The notes under the pieces: generated by a model | The model's input: the letters and a program-made list of their open reading frames with translations, nothing else | Database searches by the model: none | What the model was told of the DNA's origin: nothing | Translations under genes and position numbers: made by a program | Shown here: positions 1-12,217 of the stretch, piece after piece | Layout of the letters: the number at the start of each line of letters is the position of its first letter | Position numbering within the stretch: the stretch's first letter is position 1 | DNA from: Glandiceps talaboti | Taxonomy: Eukaryota > Hemichordata > Enteropneusta > Spengelidae | Reading direction: 5' to 3' | Assembly: GCF_964340395.1 (NCBI RefSeq) | Contig: NC_135559.1 | Coordinates: 15,456,063 to 15,493,562 of the forward strand | DNA length: 37,500 bases

Positions 1-1138
1 CCCCCAAAAACTGCAATAGTCGACAGTACGTTGACTGCGCTATATTTCTAAACACAAATAAATATATGTTCTTGAATATCCTTGCATTGACAGATATTAC
101 GTTGCAAGGATTCATCGATATAGAATTTAACAACAAATGGAATAATGTATGAGACATGCTTAAGCCGTGTGTTTTTCTTAGCCCAGGCCCTTTGACCACA
201 TATATGTTTTATTTGGTAAAGGCGTGTATCTTTTGCAAAGATTTGCTTTGAAAAATTAAAATTGAAAACATAAATTCATTTGGAAAGTAATGTGATAGCA
301 TGTGTAACCAAACAGTGCCAGCTATGTTGCATGTGAAGTAGTAGTAACATTTCGGGAATATTTTATTTATTGGATATAAATTTGAATGTTCTCGTTCAAT
401 AAATTTTACATTTTCATATCAGAATGTTTTACTAAAAGACTGTATGATAGAAAAAGTACTGTACAATTTCAATAATACAATCGGATTATTTACTTGTATT
501 TTCTTGTTCATTTGCTCATATTTTCCAAGTCAAAGTCAAACAACATTGCTAGCTGTTGTTAAGTCCCAGGTCTGAACTGAACTCTAATTTTCAATCCCGG
601 ATCAGTATCTCCACATTTCCCTACGTGTATTAAGCGAACATTTTCTCAAACGCAGTCACAAAAGGGCAACCATTTTCAAAAAACAGAGTGGCAGTAGTCC
701 AATGTTAGGAGATAAAAATGTGTAACACTCACTACAATGGCAGTTTGGAAGGCGCATTATGAAGTCTGTCAGCGTGTTACATGGTCAAAGTCATCCAGTA
801 TAATTAGTGGCATATTAATATGCAAATTAGGCCTTTAATACATTCGATGGGTTGGATGAATTGAATTGATGTCACGTTTGAAGCTATGGATAGTGGATAT
901 AGATTTGTGTGATATCTGGATACTGTAGAGTATATTTTTTATTTTAAATTTTCAATCCCTCCAGAAATGCAATCACGTAATTCAACTTCGTTTCACTTCC
1001 TAAACAGTAAGCCATATAAGATTTCAAATCTGGTTTCTATGGGCTACGAAATAAAAATTCACCAAATTTGCAACTAGCAATTGTCTTTCTAGAATGGACA
1101 CGCGTTTATTGTACGTGTTTTTTTTATATCTCTCTTAG
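1..1138. other. Intron 1 of sulfatase copy 1 (3' part)
   Basis: Aligns along its whole length with 29111-30249 of copy 2, where it is the distal part of intron 1. Short hexamer-level differences (for example around 50-56) and a few substitutions separate the two. No coding exon, RNA gene or mobile element is recognisable in it. Confidence 0.8.
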
Positions 1139-2392
1139 AAAAGAAGCCACATATCGTATTCTTTTTATCGGACAATTCAGGTAAGAAATATTTCATTGAT
1201 ATGACATTGATTGGAGGCTAACGTTATGGTTAAATGTCGGGCTCTGTAACATATAAATTACAATTGTGAATTCATGTAAGTTGTTTACTCTAAGACTTGT
1301 CAGGCTTATCAAATAGCAAAGTTTTGATACATTTATTCCGTTGCGTGCATAATGAATTCAAACTGCACATTGCAGAATTACCTTGCATTACATGCGTAGT
1401 AATCTGGTTGTATGAATACCTTATGATTTTTCATTGTTAAGAAACTGTTACTGTTTGAAAACGGTATGGCAGAGATCATCGAATGCCAATTTTCTCCACA
1501 ACAATTCCAGTTAAAAGTAGATGTTTATGTTTCCATTTTCTACTCACATCAAGAATGACTTCGACTTAAAACAACTACATGTGACATTTGCAAAATGCTG
1601 ATAAAAACATTTTTTCTCCCAGGCTGGAGTGATGTCTCTTGGAACGATGAAACGGGTGTTATGCAAACACCTAATATGGAAGCATTGGCCAGAAGTGGAG
1701 TCATTTTAAACCAAACATACGTTCAGCCAATCTGCACACCGTAAGTAAACTAACCCATAGTTAATTTATTAACATAGAGCCCTTAATATTGGAAACATTT
1801 TATAAATGACAGGAGTAAAGAATATCATTGAAATTTAGTTTTATTGTTAACTTCCTTAACGATTACAGCATTGTCTTTCGGATGTTTTATTGACAATAAC
1901 ATAAATATGTAGGCCAAAGGATTTGCTTCTATGTCATTTGCTATTTCATTCACTATGTATTTTCAAAGTGAAGTGATCTCGACAGATTGTTTGCTTCTAC
2001 ATATAAATATTTCCCGCCTAAATGTAAAGTGATATATTTCACGTTTACTGTGCATATAATTATTGAAAAATGTTACCCATCAACATCGATATGTCTACAT
2101 TAAGTAATTTAATTATAATCGTTATGTAAAAGAATGTAACAAACATGTACAATTTACAATAATATAGTTCCATATTAACTTACATTCTACAGAACAAGAG
2201 CCGCCTTCACTACTGGTAGATACCCATTTAAATTGGGACTTGGGGTAGGTAGAATTTGACTACACTATGTTTTCACAACCTAAGCGCTTTGTCAAACAGA
2301 TTTTACGATGAGAGTATGTATGTATGTATGTATGTATGTATGTATGTATGTATGTATGTATGTATGTATGTATGTATGTATGTATGTATGTA

Positions 2393-2428
<36 letters not shown>

Positions 2429-2849
2429 CATGTATGTATGTATGTATGTATGTATGTATGTACCTACGTACGTGTATATGTATGGTAGTATGTATATGTA
2501 TGGTATGTAGTAGTGTATGCCCCTGTCTGGCAAGTACATTTGCCCCTCACACAACTTGCAAGTGCAACTTACAACATGACCAACCATTTACAATTTATTA
2601 TTTATATTTATTGTTGACAATTTTAGTAATCAGCGAATTTCTTTGTAATATTTGTAGCATGGTATGATTCTGCCACCTCAAGCAAGTTACCTGAGACCGA
2701 ATGAATCCACCGTGGCTGAACAATTGAAACAACGAGGATATGCTACACATATTGTAGGAAAGTAAGTATGTAAACTGCATTAGTGGCTACACAAAAATAA
2801 AGTTAAGATACTGGTAGTCATTGCTCTGAACCATGCTAACGTTGTATGC

Positions 2850-2893
<44 letters not shown>

Positions 2894-5800
2894 TGTGTGT
2901 CTGTGTGTCTGTCTGTCTGTCTGTCTGTCTGTCTCCTTTTTCGGTTGTCTCTATTGTAGTTGTCATGTTCCCTGTTTATAAAGCAAAAGTTACTTTACAC
3001 TCCTTAAATCGAAATAGACAAAAGAATAAAGGTTTAGCTTCAATATTTAAAACATTTTTATTTGTACGTGTTAAGTGAAGTTCCCTCTGTGGTGTGAATC
3101 AAGCACTTTTTCGAGATAAAAGACTGGTGCGATTTTAGCTGCAGTTACGGAGAGCATAGACTGAATGAATTGTTTATTTAGATTATTTGTCACATCTTTA
3201 ACATGTTTAAACTGTACAGTTTCTAAGGCAAAGTAATATTATTTGAATGTCTTTATCGTCTGTGACAACGAAACTGTATTGATCCCACTGTTTCCATTAT
3301 CAGATGGCATCTTGGAGCTTGTCGTTGGGAAGTTACTCCAACATTCCGTGGTTTTGACACTCATTATGGTCCCCTAAATGGATACATTGACTACTACACT
3401 CATGACGGTAATCTTTGTTTTATTTTAAAGCGTTCATCATATCGCTTTTAATTTTTTGAATTTGTTAAAGATCTGTTATCGGAAAGCAAATTACTCGTTA
3501 CTTTATTTCTTATCGACTAGCAGCGAACACAATCGCAGCATGGTTAACATAAGCTTCTTGGTGATTGCAGTTCAACTTAAAGATTGTCTTGTTAGGAATA
3601 TTTGCCTTATATGGAGCATTTAATTCATTGGCGTACTTGCCTTATGGAGTAGTCGCCATGGCCTGGTTACATGTCTTATATGGAGTATTGCTTTACTGAT
3701 ATTTGCCATATAAGGAGTGGTCGCTTTATATGGCGTAGTTATCTTGAGAAGCTGCTATAAGTCCATGTGATTATTTTCAGTTGCTGTGAGTAATGCCGAG
3801 GCAAGACTGTTCGGTGAAGACCCAGGTGAGGTTGCTCTGGATTTCCGTGATAACACCGGTGTCGTGTCTGATAAAGTAGGAACTCATGCTAGTGTAAGTA
3901 TCAATACTGATTGTGTTGCAGTTTAGCCTGTCGATTAGGTATTGTTTTGGATTGAGTTTTTTGAACCCCCTATCCCCGGTCTATCTTCCTTTCATTCTAT
4001 TGACATTACAGATTTACGACTATTACAGTGTGAAGTTGCACATGTTGTATCGCTCAACTTCCTCCAGATATGACACTTCTCTAGAGGCATCTAAAGACGC
4101 ATCCTTATTTCGTATCAGGCCAATGTTTTACAAGTGAGCTTTCCTTTTCAAGTTGATAATATGCAAAAAAGATGGGCTTTAGAGTAAAGAACATAATGTA
4201 GTGTGAATTGTAATTCAAGACGTGACCTCACAATAGTTTAAGTAGATCCTTTGGCATTGGTTTATCTAGTGTTAAGCAATTATCTAAGCTTGCTGTGGTG
4301 TATCAAACACAATATGTGGTTAGTAGGGTATTTAATCACGACAATATTACGAATACAACATGATATACTAATTGCTTAACAGAATGAACACGGCTCAAAT
4401 TCAGAACAAAATGGCATTCGATTTAACGGACGGTATAGGAAAATATGCTTAACACAAGTTCTGTTTGAGATTCCAATAAGTCGTACATCGATTTTTCATT
4501 TTATGTACGTACACACCTCAATCTGCTTTATGTAGTTTAATGATAGCCCCTCTCGAGGAAGTCCAATGTACAGACTTCGCAGGAAGAACGAGATATCTAC
4601 CAACCAACAAAAATAGCACGAAACCCCCATACATTGAAAATACATTTACAACTATTGCACAAGTAGGAATGGTAACATTATAATTATCCACAGCAAACTA
4701 ATGTGGCTATTATTAGTTTTGTCATAAATGTTGTTATATTAGGTTACGTTTGTAAAAGCAGAAAGAACATCTCATTGCATAAAAATAATAACAACAGTAA
4801 AATGTCTATAACAACAGTAACAAATGTCGTATTCTACAGGACCTGCTCCGAGAGAGGGCGATAGACATCATTAAAAGTCACGATCAAGACACACCAATGT
4901 TCCTCTTTATGGCAAATCTGCTGCCACATTTCCCATTCCAGGTGAGTACGATGCCCTGTTATACTTACATATATGTGTTATACTTATATACACTGCATTA
5001 TCATTGCAGTTCAATGTTTTACAAATAAACTTATCATCAAGTCGAATATAGTGAGCTATTGTATTCCTTAGTATGCACTGGTATAGAGAAAACAACGATA
5101 AACGGACATCGACCGGAACGAAAAGCCAAACTTTTCTGACAGGCTTGACGAAAATGATCTCGTCTCGATTGCATGCATCACTTGTTCACTTAATATTAAT
5201 GTTACATTTGACAATCATTACTTCATAGAATGTGTTTTGGTATTCATCTTGTTGTCAACTATCACTGTCTCACACAATCTCTTAGATTATAATATGTCGT
5301 GTCGTGATTGAAACGGGGCTTTTGTTACCTCAAGAGATGAGATATTTGATATTCGTTTTACAAGTAACCAAAATTCTTAGTAGTCATTTTAAAAGGAAAT
5401 TAATGTCGTATATAAGCACATAATTGAATATTTTTACTTTGTTTCAGGCCCCTGAACGGTTTCTAGCGATGTATAACGAGACTGCAATACCTGGTCTCAG
5501 AGAATATCGTGGTAAGTATGTAATTGTTAAAAAAGTGTTCATGAAATTGTTCTAAGAGAACATCATTGTCATAGAAATACTTGACGTAAACCTCCAAACT
5601 GTTAAATGGCTATTCTCTCGAATCGTTTAAGAATACATTATCATATTTATCTTCTCTCTTCAAGCTATGGTATCCATGCTTGATGACATGATAGGACAAA
5701 TAGTTCAGGCTCTAAAAGAACGAGGAATGTGGGAGGACACATTAATTGTATATCTGGCTGACGTAAGTACACTAGCCTGGCTCAAGATTTGCACCTATTG

Positions 5801-8800
5801 TTTTTCGACATGTATTACTATAAAACGTAAATGCATCTTGTTAAATTTCGATGAAAAGCACTGCAAAGTACTTTGCATTGATTTGAAGTCATGTGTTGTG
5901 CTTCTGGAATGAGGCTATACACAGCGAGTGCCATCGGCGTAGTTCCCTTACTTCATTAAAAATTAAAAGCCAACCCTAGTCCAATAAGTTGATAGGTAGC
6001 TGGCAGTTTGGGATTAACCCTTCTATGGGCTAAAGACTAACACTACTGAAAGTGCAGGAATTCGTTATGATTAGAATTATATATACAACTTTTCTTCTGT
6101 GTTCCGTTCTACTCATAAATTTCCTAGTTTATTGCTTTAAGAGTATGTGGATTGTCTGGCTAACAGATGAATAGTTAACGTCATATTTCTATTTTTCAGA
6201 ATGGCGGTCCTTTCTTCTTTGGTTCTCAATGGCCACTGCGTGGCGCTGTTCAGACTTTATTTGAAGGTGGTATACGATCACCAGGATTTGTTCATGGCAA
6301 AATGTTGAAAAAGACCGGATACGTAAACAACGAGTAAGATTTCATTTTAATCTGTCGATATGTAAATGTTTTGTAATGATAAGAATACAATGTAGATAAG
6401 GTTTCGAAAATTCACAATATGAAAAATAAAAAGTGCCTTTTTTGCGACTTTGATATTTGGATGTCTTGTTATCATGTATTTTCATTTACCAAATTTAGAT
6501 TGTGTCAAGAATTTGAGTCGTGTACATTCAGCTTCAAATTAAGATGCTTCACAACACTACGAGAGATTACATACTGTGGGCAAAATTTAAGTGTCTTGTA
6601 TGCTGACATTTATTATGATGTACTCCGAATTGCATGTTATATAAACGTCATACATATTCAACTGTTTCTAACGTATCGAGTTCATGTATGTGCAGTCTGT
6701 TTTCCTCTGCATCCGGGGGTATGAGACACCTTACTTCCTTCGTGTATATATATACACTTATGTAAGCTACATGTATTTCTGTCAGGAAAGGGGGTTGGTC
6801 AAAGAGTCTGACGACAGTACTTGATAATATCTTAAACTGCCTAATCATGGCCGCTATGTATGACTAATAGAATCAATTTCATTTGGTTTCTTCTTTAGAC
6901 TGATCCACATCTCTGATTTATTCCCAACATTTATAAACTTGGCTGGTGGTAACATTGGTAAGTTTCACAGTACAAGATCTTATCCGCTGAACAGGTGGTA
7001 TTGAAATGTTTCATACATTTTTTTCCTTCAGTAAGGAGGGATATATATTAGGGGCGGGGGGTCTATGTGTATGTGTGTGTGTGTGTGTGTATCACCATTT
7101 TCAAAAAACGGCAGGCTTAATTCAAACGAAATTTGATACACATGTTCTGTATGGTAATGGCAAAAACTGATTAGCTTTTGGTAAACATTTCATGAATATT
7201 AATGACCAATTTACGTAATTAATGGTTTTCGGTAATTTATTACACATTAGCTTGGTAAAAATCACTTTTAAAGACATTCTAATGTAGTAAAGAGTTGTCA
7301 ACAGTACCTAAGTGACAAACATTTACTAATCGGTGATACTAAATTGTTTGTGTGAAATAAAAGTTTTAGCTGATGATGATGATGGGAGGTTGATTATAAT
7401 ATGGTTCACCATTGGGTACAGTTTCTGCTTATGTAAGTCACTGAACGTAGAAGACTATCATAATTGAAACAAATTGTCTGTTAGGAATTTAAACAACCAT
7501 GCCGCTTTCTTCCCAACATTCCACTTTTGTATACATGTGGTATTTTATTTTCTTGATATCTTTCCACAGATCCAGGATTGCAGTTGGATGGAATGGATGT
7601 ATGGGAGACATTATCAGAGGGGAAACCATCTCCCAGAAAAGGAGCTATACTTCATTATGACCACCATCCAGTTAGTACTGGGTTGGCCGTAAGGTAATTT
7701 GATCCCACGAAATCATATGGTCAATATATCGATGTATTCATGTTACATTCTCCATATTCCAAATCTGGACTCAAGTTCATTTCCCCTGATAATTAAAGCA
7801 CCTAACTTAACCCCTCAATTATTGTGTTTTACAGACTGGGTGATTATAAACTTATTGATGGCCGATATGATGCGCTTAGGAATGTAACTTTCCGCCTTGA
7901 TAATCTAACAACAGGTAATTTTGTTTTCTTTTTCAGGCCAATATTATCTTGACAATATTTCATCCAGTACAACAACAAGTCATTAACAATGCCAATGCTA
8001 TAATTTCAATTGGGATTATTTGTATTTTGCAAATCTTATTCTATATGGTTTACTTCAAATTTGAATTTCTTTACTTTGCAATTTACTTTGTTTCTAAATT
8101 TTTTCCTTGGTTTTCTATGTGCTCTCCCGTCCTTGTTGCTATAGTAATACATATTACAAACTAACACCCTGTTTGAAAAAAAAAATCATAAGAATGTGAT
8201 GTATTCTTTTACTTGTAGAACGTTGGTTTCCTAAACCAGAAATAGTCAACCCCGATATACCAAATATACCCCCTGCACCTAAAGAGGTGACCTATCTTTT
8301 CAATGTCATAGGTAAGTGTAGTCTAACAATATCTAAGACGATAACCCAATTTTTATCATAACATTTAAAAAAAAAATGTTTTTGTGCTGGGAATTCCTCC
8401 CAGCGATTTTCTGTTATGCAGACAAATACAAACAAAGACACACACAAATGCTACAGAGATCCATTCGGGTTTGGGACTACGTGACAGGGCTATGTTGCAC
8501 GCTCTATATCACGTTGCTGTGGGACTGTCAACGCTTTCCCAGTCAGTCCACAAGCTATCCCAGAGTCACCCAGGCCCAGCATACATAGCACCAGCGGGCT
8601 CCGTGTGAGTAATCGTCCCCGACTTTTCGAGTCATTACTCCAGGAGTCCCCCCAAATTCGCACTTGTCTTGTGAGTGAGACATGGCTGAGTGATACAGCC
8701 TACCCATCGAGTCTGTAGAACACTCACCCTGGGTATTTTCATTAACATACATATAGCCTAATTACCCAAAGTCATTAATTATGTAAATGACTCATTAAAA

Positions 8801-9007
8801 CTACATGCACTTTGTTATCATGAATGTATGTACAAAATTATATTGAAGCGTGCATTACCGAAAATAATAAATTGAGCATACTGGTCATTAATATTCATAG
8901 TATATTTCACCAAAACATAATCAATTCTAGCTGTTACCCGAGTGAACATGTATATCAAATGTCGTTTAAATTTAGCCTGATTTTTGAGAACATGATGACC
9001 CAGAAAA

Positions 9008-9042
<35 letters not shown>

Positions 9043-9454
9043 CAGATATAGACACAGACACAAACTTTTCATCCCTGAATTATAACCTTCCCTTACGGAA
9101 GGTAAACATCGTAAGATCTTAAGATTGTCATCGTGGTCTGAGACTGACGATAAAAGTATATTGTCGATTTAAACATAGTCTATGATAAGCAAGGGTACAT
9201 ACTTACAGAATGTGAGTATTTGTTATTTGTTAATACCAACAAATGCAGTATATATTGTTTTCTCCCTTTCAGATGACCCTCGTGAAACTAACGACCTATC
9301 TGCAGCAATGCCTGACAAAGTGGAAGAACTACGTCAGTACGCTTATCATGAGACTGCTGGGGCTCCAGACCCATTTTATCCAGATAGAACACCCGAGCTT
9401 GCTGACCCTAACTCGGAAGCCAACGGAGGAATATGGACTCCAAATTGGTGTTGA
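1139..9454 (+). CDS. Arylsulfatase B-like sulfatase, copy 1 (exons 2-16; first coding exon lies left of window)
   Basis: Member of the formylglycine-dependent sulfatases, closest by eye to arylsulfatase B/I/J, which cleave sulfate esters from glycosaminoglycan-type substrates in the lysosome or outside the cell. Exons, all GT-AG and in frame: 1139-1180, 1623-1740, 2193-2244, 2658-2761, 3304-3407, 3781-3893, 4840-4941, 5448-5511, 5665-5762, 6200-6333, 6899-6957, 7570-7693, 7835-7914, 8219-8311, 9273-9454 (TGA 9452-9454). With copy 2's first exon the protein is 521 aa; human ARSB is 533. Numbered that way, visible landmarks are [11 protein letters not shown] (34-45), CTPTR (84-88, Cys84 being the predicted formylglycine), GKWHLG (137-142), LPHFPFQ (His240), ADNGG (297-301), WPLRG (309-313), [11 protein letters not shown] and C-terminal [10 protein letters not shown]. 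Oddities: Asn45 stands where the second Asp of the usual DD pair sits, and Val315 where the catalytic Lys sits. Sequons are at N76, N118, N254, N420 and N427. Only three Cys (84, 144, 521) are visible. Family assignment is firm; substrate and activity are unknown. Confidence 0.93.
2314..2462. repeat. Compound (TATG)n/(TG)n microsatellite, intron 4 of copy 1
   Basis: About 21 TATG units, then some 13 TG units, then about 9 more TATG units. The counterpart at 31425-31545 is 28 bp shorter. Apparent reading frames through it are repeat artefacts. Confidence 0.95.
2855..2934. repeat. (GT)n(CTGT)n microsatellite, intron 5 of copy 1
   Basis: A GT run that grades into CTGT units. In copy 2 (31933-32049) the same site is longer, with more CTGT units and ATGTGT interruptions. 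Confidence 0.95.
3596..3745. repeat. Degenerate minisatellite in intron 6 (copy 1)
   Basis: Five diverged occurrences of a TTATATGGAGTA-like core spaced about 30-40 bp apart (CTTATATGGAGCA, CCTTATGGAGTAG, CTTATATGGAGTA, CATATAAGGAGTG, TTATATGGCGTAG). The same array is present in copy 2 at about 32695-32845, so it predates the gene duplication. Confidence 0.6.
7072..7090. repeat. Short (GT)n run, intron 13 of copy 1
   Basis: A short GT run directly after a G-rich stretch (GGGGCGGGGGG near 7051). The counterpart in copy 2 is at 36179-36198. Confidence 0.8.
8378..8735 (-). mobile_element. SINE-like element in intron 15 of sulfatase copy 1
   Basis: Read on the minus strand it starts TACCCAGGGTGAGTGTTC and ends GGGAGGAATTCCCAGCAC plus an A-rich tail. 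The same body is found on the + strand at 23606-23875 and, more diverged, at 24318-24760; the start of another minus-strand copy is at 37451-37500 at the same position of copy 2. A 3' hairpin (CTGGGA/TCCCAG) and variable 5' truncation fit an element copied by reverse transcription. This copy lacks the tRNA-like head seen at 24318. No protein is encoded; frames through it are chance. Confidence 0.7.
9011..9044. repeat. (GACA)n microsatellite, intron 15 of copy 1
   Basis: About eight GACA units between the SINE-like element and the last sulfatase exon; it is one of several GACA/CTGT arrays in the window. Confidence 0.95.
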
Positions 9455-9640
9455 ATTACTAAGAACTCAACACAGTGATTGTAGAAACTTGTATTTGACG
9501 ACAATTGCTGTGACACAATTCGTGAATCTAAATTTATGTTATAGTGTTGTCTACTTTTACTGCGAGAGATAAATGCTCATTCGTTGTAATTGTAAATTAG
9601 GAATATAGTATGAATTAAAAGAAAGCATGATAAATAGATT
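9455..9640 (+). other. 3' UTR and probable polyadenylation site of sulfatase copy 1
   Basis: After TGA 9452-9454 the sequence is AT-rich with no further conserved coding. An ATTAAA hexamer, the commonest variant of AATAAA, is at 9614-9619. It is followed within 30 bases by GTGTGTTG-type GU-rich sequence, a plausible cleavage and polyadenylation context. No canonical AATAAA lies closer. Confidence 0.5.
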
Positions 9641-9968
9641 ACATGGTGTGTTGTTTATCATTTAGATTGAGTTTACTAGTTTACTGGACCTGTTACTCTT
9701 AGCACACTGCACTCACCCAACACTAGATCATGTTACTAAATGCAAGGGTCACTGACGTATAACATGGATATAACATATTGTATCGTTCCCAATATCAACT
9801 TACCAAAGTATACCACACAATCAAACAATCGTATAAAACCACGTTTACCACGATGATTCCCTCCAATAGCCAAACCACATATAATATACAAGTGGACGAA
9901 TCATACATGAAGCATTGCTCAGCAAATATAAGGGACCCTTACCGACCAACGGTCTCTGTCCATCATAG

Positions 9969-10018
9969 TCTATCTGTCTGTCTGTCTGTCTGTCTGTCTA
10001 CCTACCTACCTGCCTGCC

Positions 10019-10088
<70 letters not shown>
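9969..10088. repeat. (CTGT)n microsatellite with CTAC/CTGC block
   Basis: CTGT units, a short block of CTAC and CTGC units, then about 17 further CTGT units. It lies 500 bp downstream of sulfatase copy 1. Confidence 0.95.
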
Positions 10089-10089
<1 letters not shown>

Positions 10090-10149
10090 TTGATTGTTGA
10101 ACTGCCTACGATCTGTCTGTCCCAGTGTCTGTCTCCGACTCTCTTTGCC

Positions 10150-10240
10150 TCCCTGTGTGTGTGTAGGGGGGGGGGGGGTTGTGTGTGTGTGGGTGTCTGT
10201 TTGTCGTTTTGTCTGTCTGACTGTCTGTCTTTGTCCATCT
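10150..10240. repeat. GT/G-rich simple sequence with a G12 run
   Basis: Imperfect GT and CTGT repeats around a homopolymer of about twelve G near 10167-10178. No gene is present. Confidence 0.8.
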
Positions 10241-10446
10241 GTTAAACGGCCTACATCCATAATAACATTTTAGGCCAATCTGTCTAGGAATTATGTAGAT
10301 TTTAGGTGTTTTTTATACCAAAAATCCTATGCGATCATTTTGATTTTTAACAATTTTCCATCTGCACGCCCTATCTATTGTCCCCACAAAATATCATGGC
10401 AATCCATCTCGCGGCTGTGGATTTTAAGTCGTTTACACCCAATACA

Positions 10447-10602
<156 letters not shown>

Positions 10603-10761
10603 AGCATTTTGTGATACTTATAGCACTACAAGTATTCAGTTATTATGTTAAAACCCAATAGATCGTATTATAGACTGCTTGTGTTTAATACTGTATTCTA
10701 CTACGTTAAATATGGATAGTCGCAGGGTTTGCTGTATAAGAATTTACTGTTAACTACATTT

Positions 10762-10887
10762 TCTCTTTCTCTCTGTCTCTTCCTATCTGTCTCTGTCTCT
10801 GTCTCTCCTCTCTGTCTCTGTCTCTCCTCTCTGTCTCTGTCTCTCTGTCTCTCTGTCTGTCTCTCTGTCTGTCTCTGTCTGTCTGTC

Positions 10888-10965
<78 letters not shown>
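10762..10965. repeat. (CT)n/(CTGTCT)n polypyrimidine tract
   Basis: Two hundred bases of almost pure pyrimidine strand (CTCTGTCT grading into pure CT). A smaller relative is at 11087-11159. Confidence 0.95.
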
Positions 10966-10970
<5 letters not shown>

Positions 10971-11086
10971 TGTAAGTGTCTATACCCGTGTGGCTAATTC
11001 CTAAATGACACAAGCCCATTAGATTCTGGTACCTTAGAAAGACAGTTAGAGTGGAGAATTGCTTACATTCTGTTGGCCTACCTACA

Positions 11087-11159
11087 ACTCTCTGTCTCTC
11101 GGTCGCTTTCTCACTCTTTCTGTCTCTCTCTGTCTCTCACTCTGTCTCTCTCTCTCTCG
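11087..11159. repeat. Imperfect CTCTGT repeat
   Basis: Short imperfect pyrimidine-rich array related in sequence to 10762-10965. Confidence 0.8.
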
Positions 11160-11737
11160 GCAACGTTTCTTTTGTAATGTTTATTTAATTATTGAAATCG
11201 ATAGATACAAATGACCAATGATTGCTTTAATTTTTATTTCTATATAAAGAATAATCATGACAATTTGTTGCTACCATAATACCAAACCACAGCTCAGCAT
11301 TTATAAGAAACTTTTATGACTGTGATTATCGTTTGATATGCATATGCTAAGGTAAAGATTAAACCATGCTGCTTTAGGAAATATTCGGATGTGCACTCAA
11401 GTAGAGAATGCTAATCTGCATACCCATAGAGGATAAGTCTGGTAGATGGCTTTTACGTTTGCCTATTCCCATGGGACTAGAAAGAACAAATACTGTTTCC
11501 TGTGAAATACTTGAAACTGCTTTTCATAAGACGATGAAGCTTTTAAGTATTTGAGGCAGTTAGATTTACAGAAAATCAAGTCGGATATTTTATCCAGTAA
11601 TAGAGCCCTTCATATCAATTTTCCTGAATGCTACAAACCAATTACTTGTGAACAGTATTCATAAATCTGAGTCGTTTGAGCAATTTGATATTTGGAACAA
11701 AGTAGAAGATCCCACATTGTGATCAACGTGTCGTATT

Positions 11738-11775
<38 letters not shown>

Positions 11776-12217
11776 ATTTGATACCGTAACACATGAGACA
11801 TAGAGCAATAGTGAGAGTGAAATCGAGAGAAAAATACCGAAACACAAAGTCATGGTTAGTGGGCCTACGAGAACGCGAGGGTTGAGATTGCTATAGTAAG
11901 GAAAAATGGAACACGTGCAAATGGTACAAACATCACTGGTCACGTGCACATGACTTCGTTGTTTTCTAGGCAGGTATTATCTCGTCTAGTCCGGTTCAAA
12001 TACACAGCCGGTCTCATTACAACTCTAATATTTCTGATTCATATAATTGCAAACATATAGGTCATTTGAAGCTGACGAAGTAACCATTGCGAACTCACTA
12101 GACAAAAAGTGACAATATCACAAATTTTGAATTGTTCGAATTGTCAGTTTATTATTTGGAGTCTCACACTGTTGTAGTGGCGTAAATATCCAACATTTCG
12201 ATAACATGTTTCGGAGT
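11160..12217. other. Intergenic stretch without recognisable gene
   Basis: AT-rich unique-looking sequence containing only a (GA)n run at 11742-11774. I see no exon with flanking splice sites, no RNA gene and no transposon protein. Confidence 0.6.
11742..11774. repeat. (GA)n microsatellite
   Basis: About sixteen uninterrupted GA units. Confidence 0.95.

Noticed and set aside
4012-4137. Possible extra sulfatase exon (frame ending RIRPMFYK) after an ATTACAG acceptor, present in both copies
   Set aside because: Exon 7 (ends 3893) joins exon 8 (starts 4840) in phase, giving [15 protein letters not shown] as expected for the family, while this frame ends in TGA. In the inverted third fragment (14630-14926) the same region has indels that break the frame, so it is not conserved as coding.
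5667-5912. 81-codon frame around exon 10 read on into the intron (and at 34766-35011)
   Set aside because: Only 5665-5762 is exon; the frame then runs past the GTAAGT donor into intron sequence.
8376-8752. Overlapping 65-74 codon frames on both strands
   Set aside because: They lie entirely inside the SINE-like element and are not preserved in its other copies.
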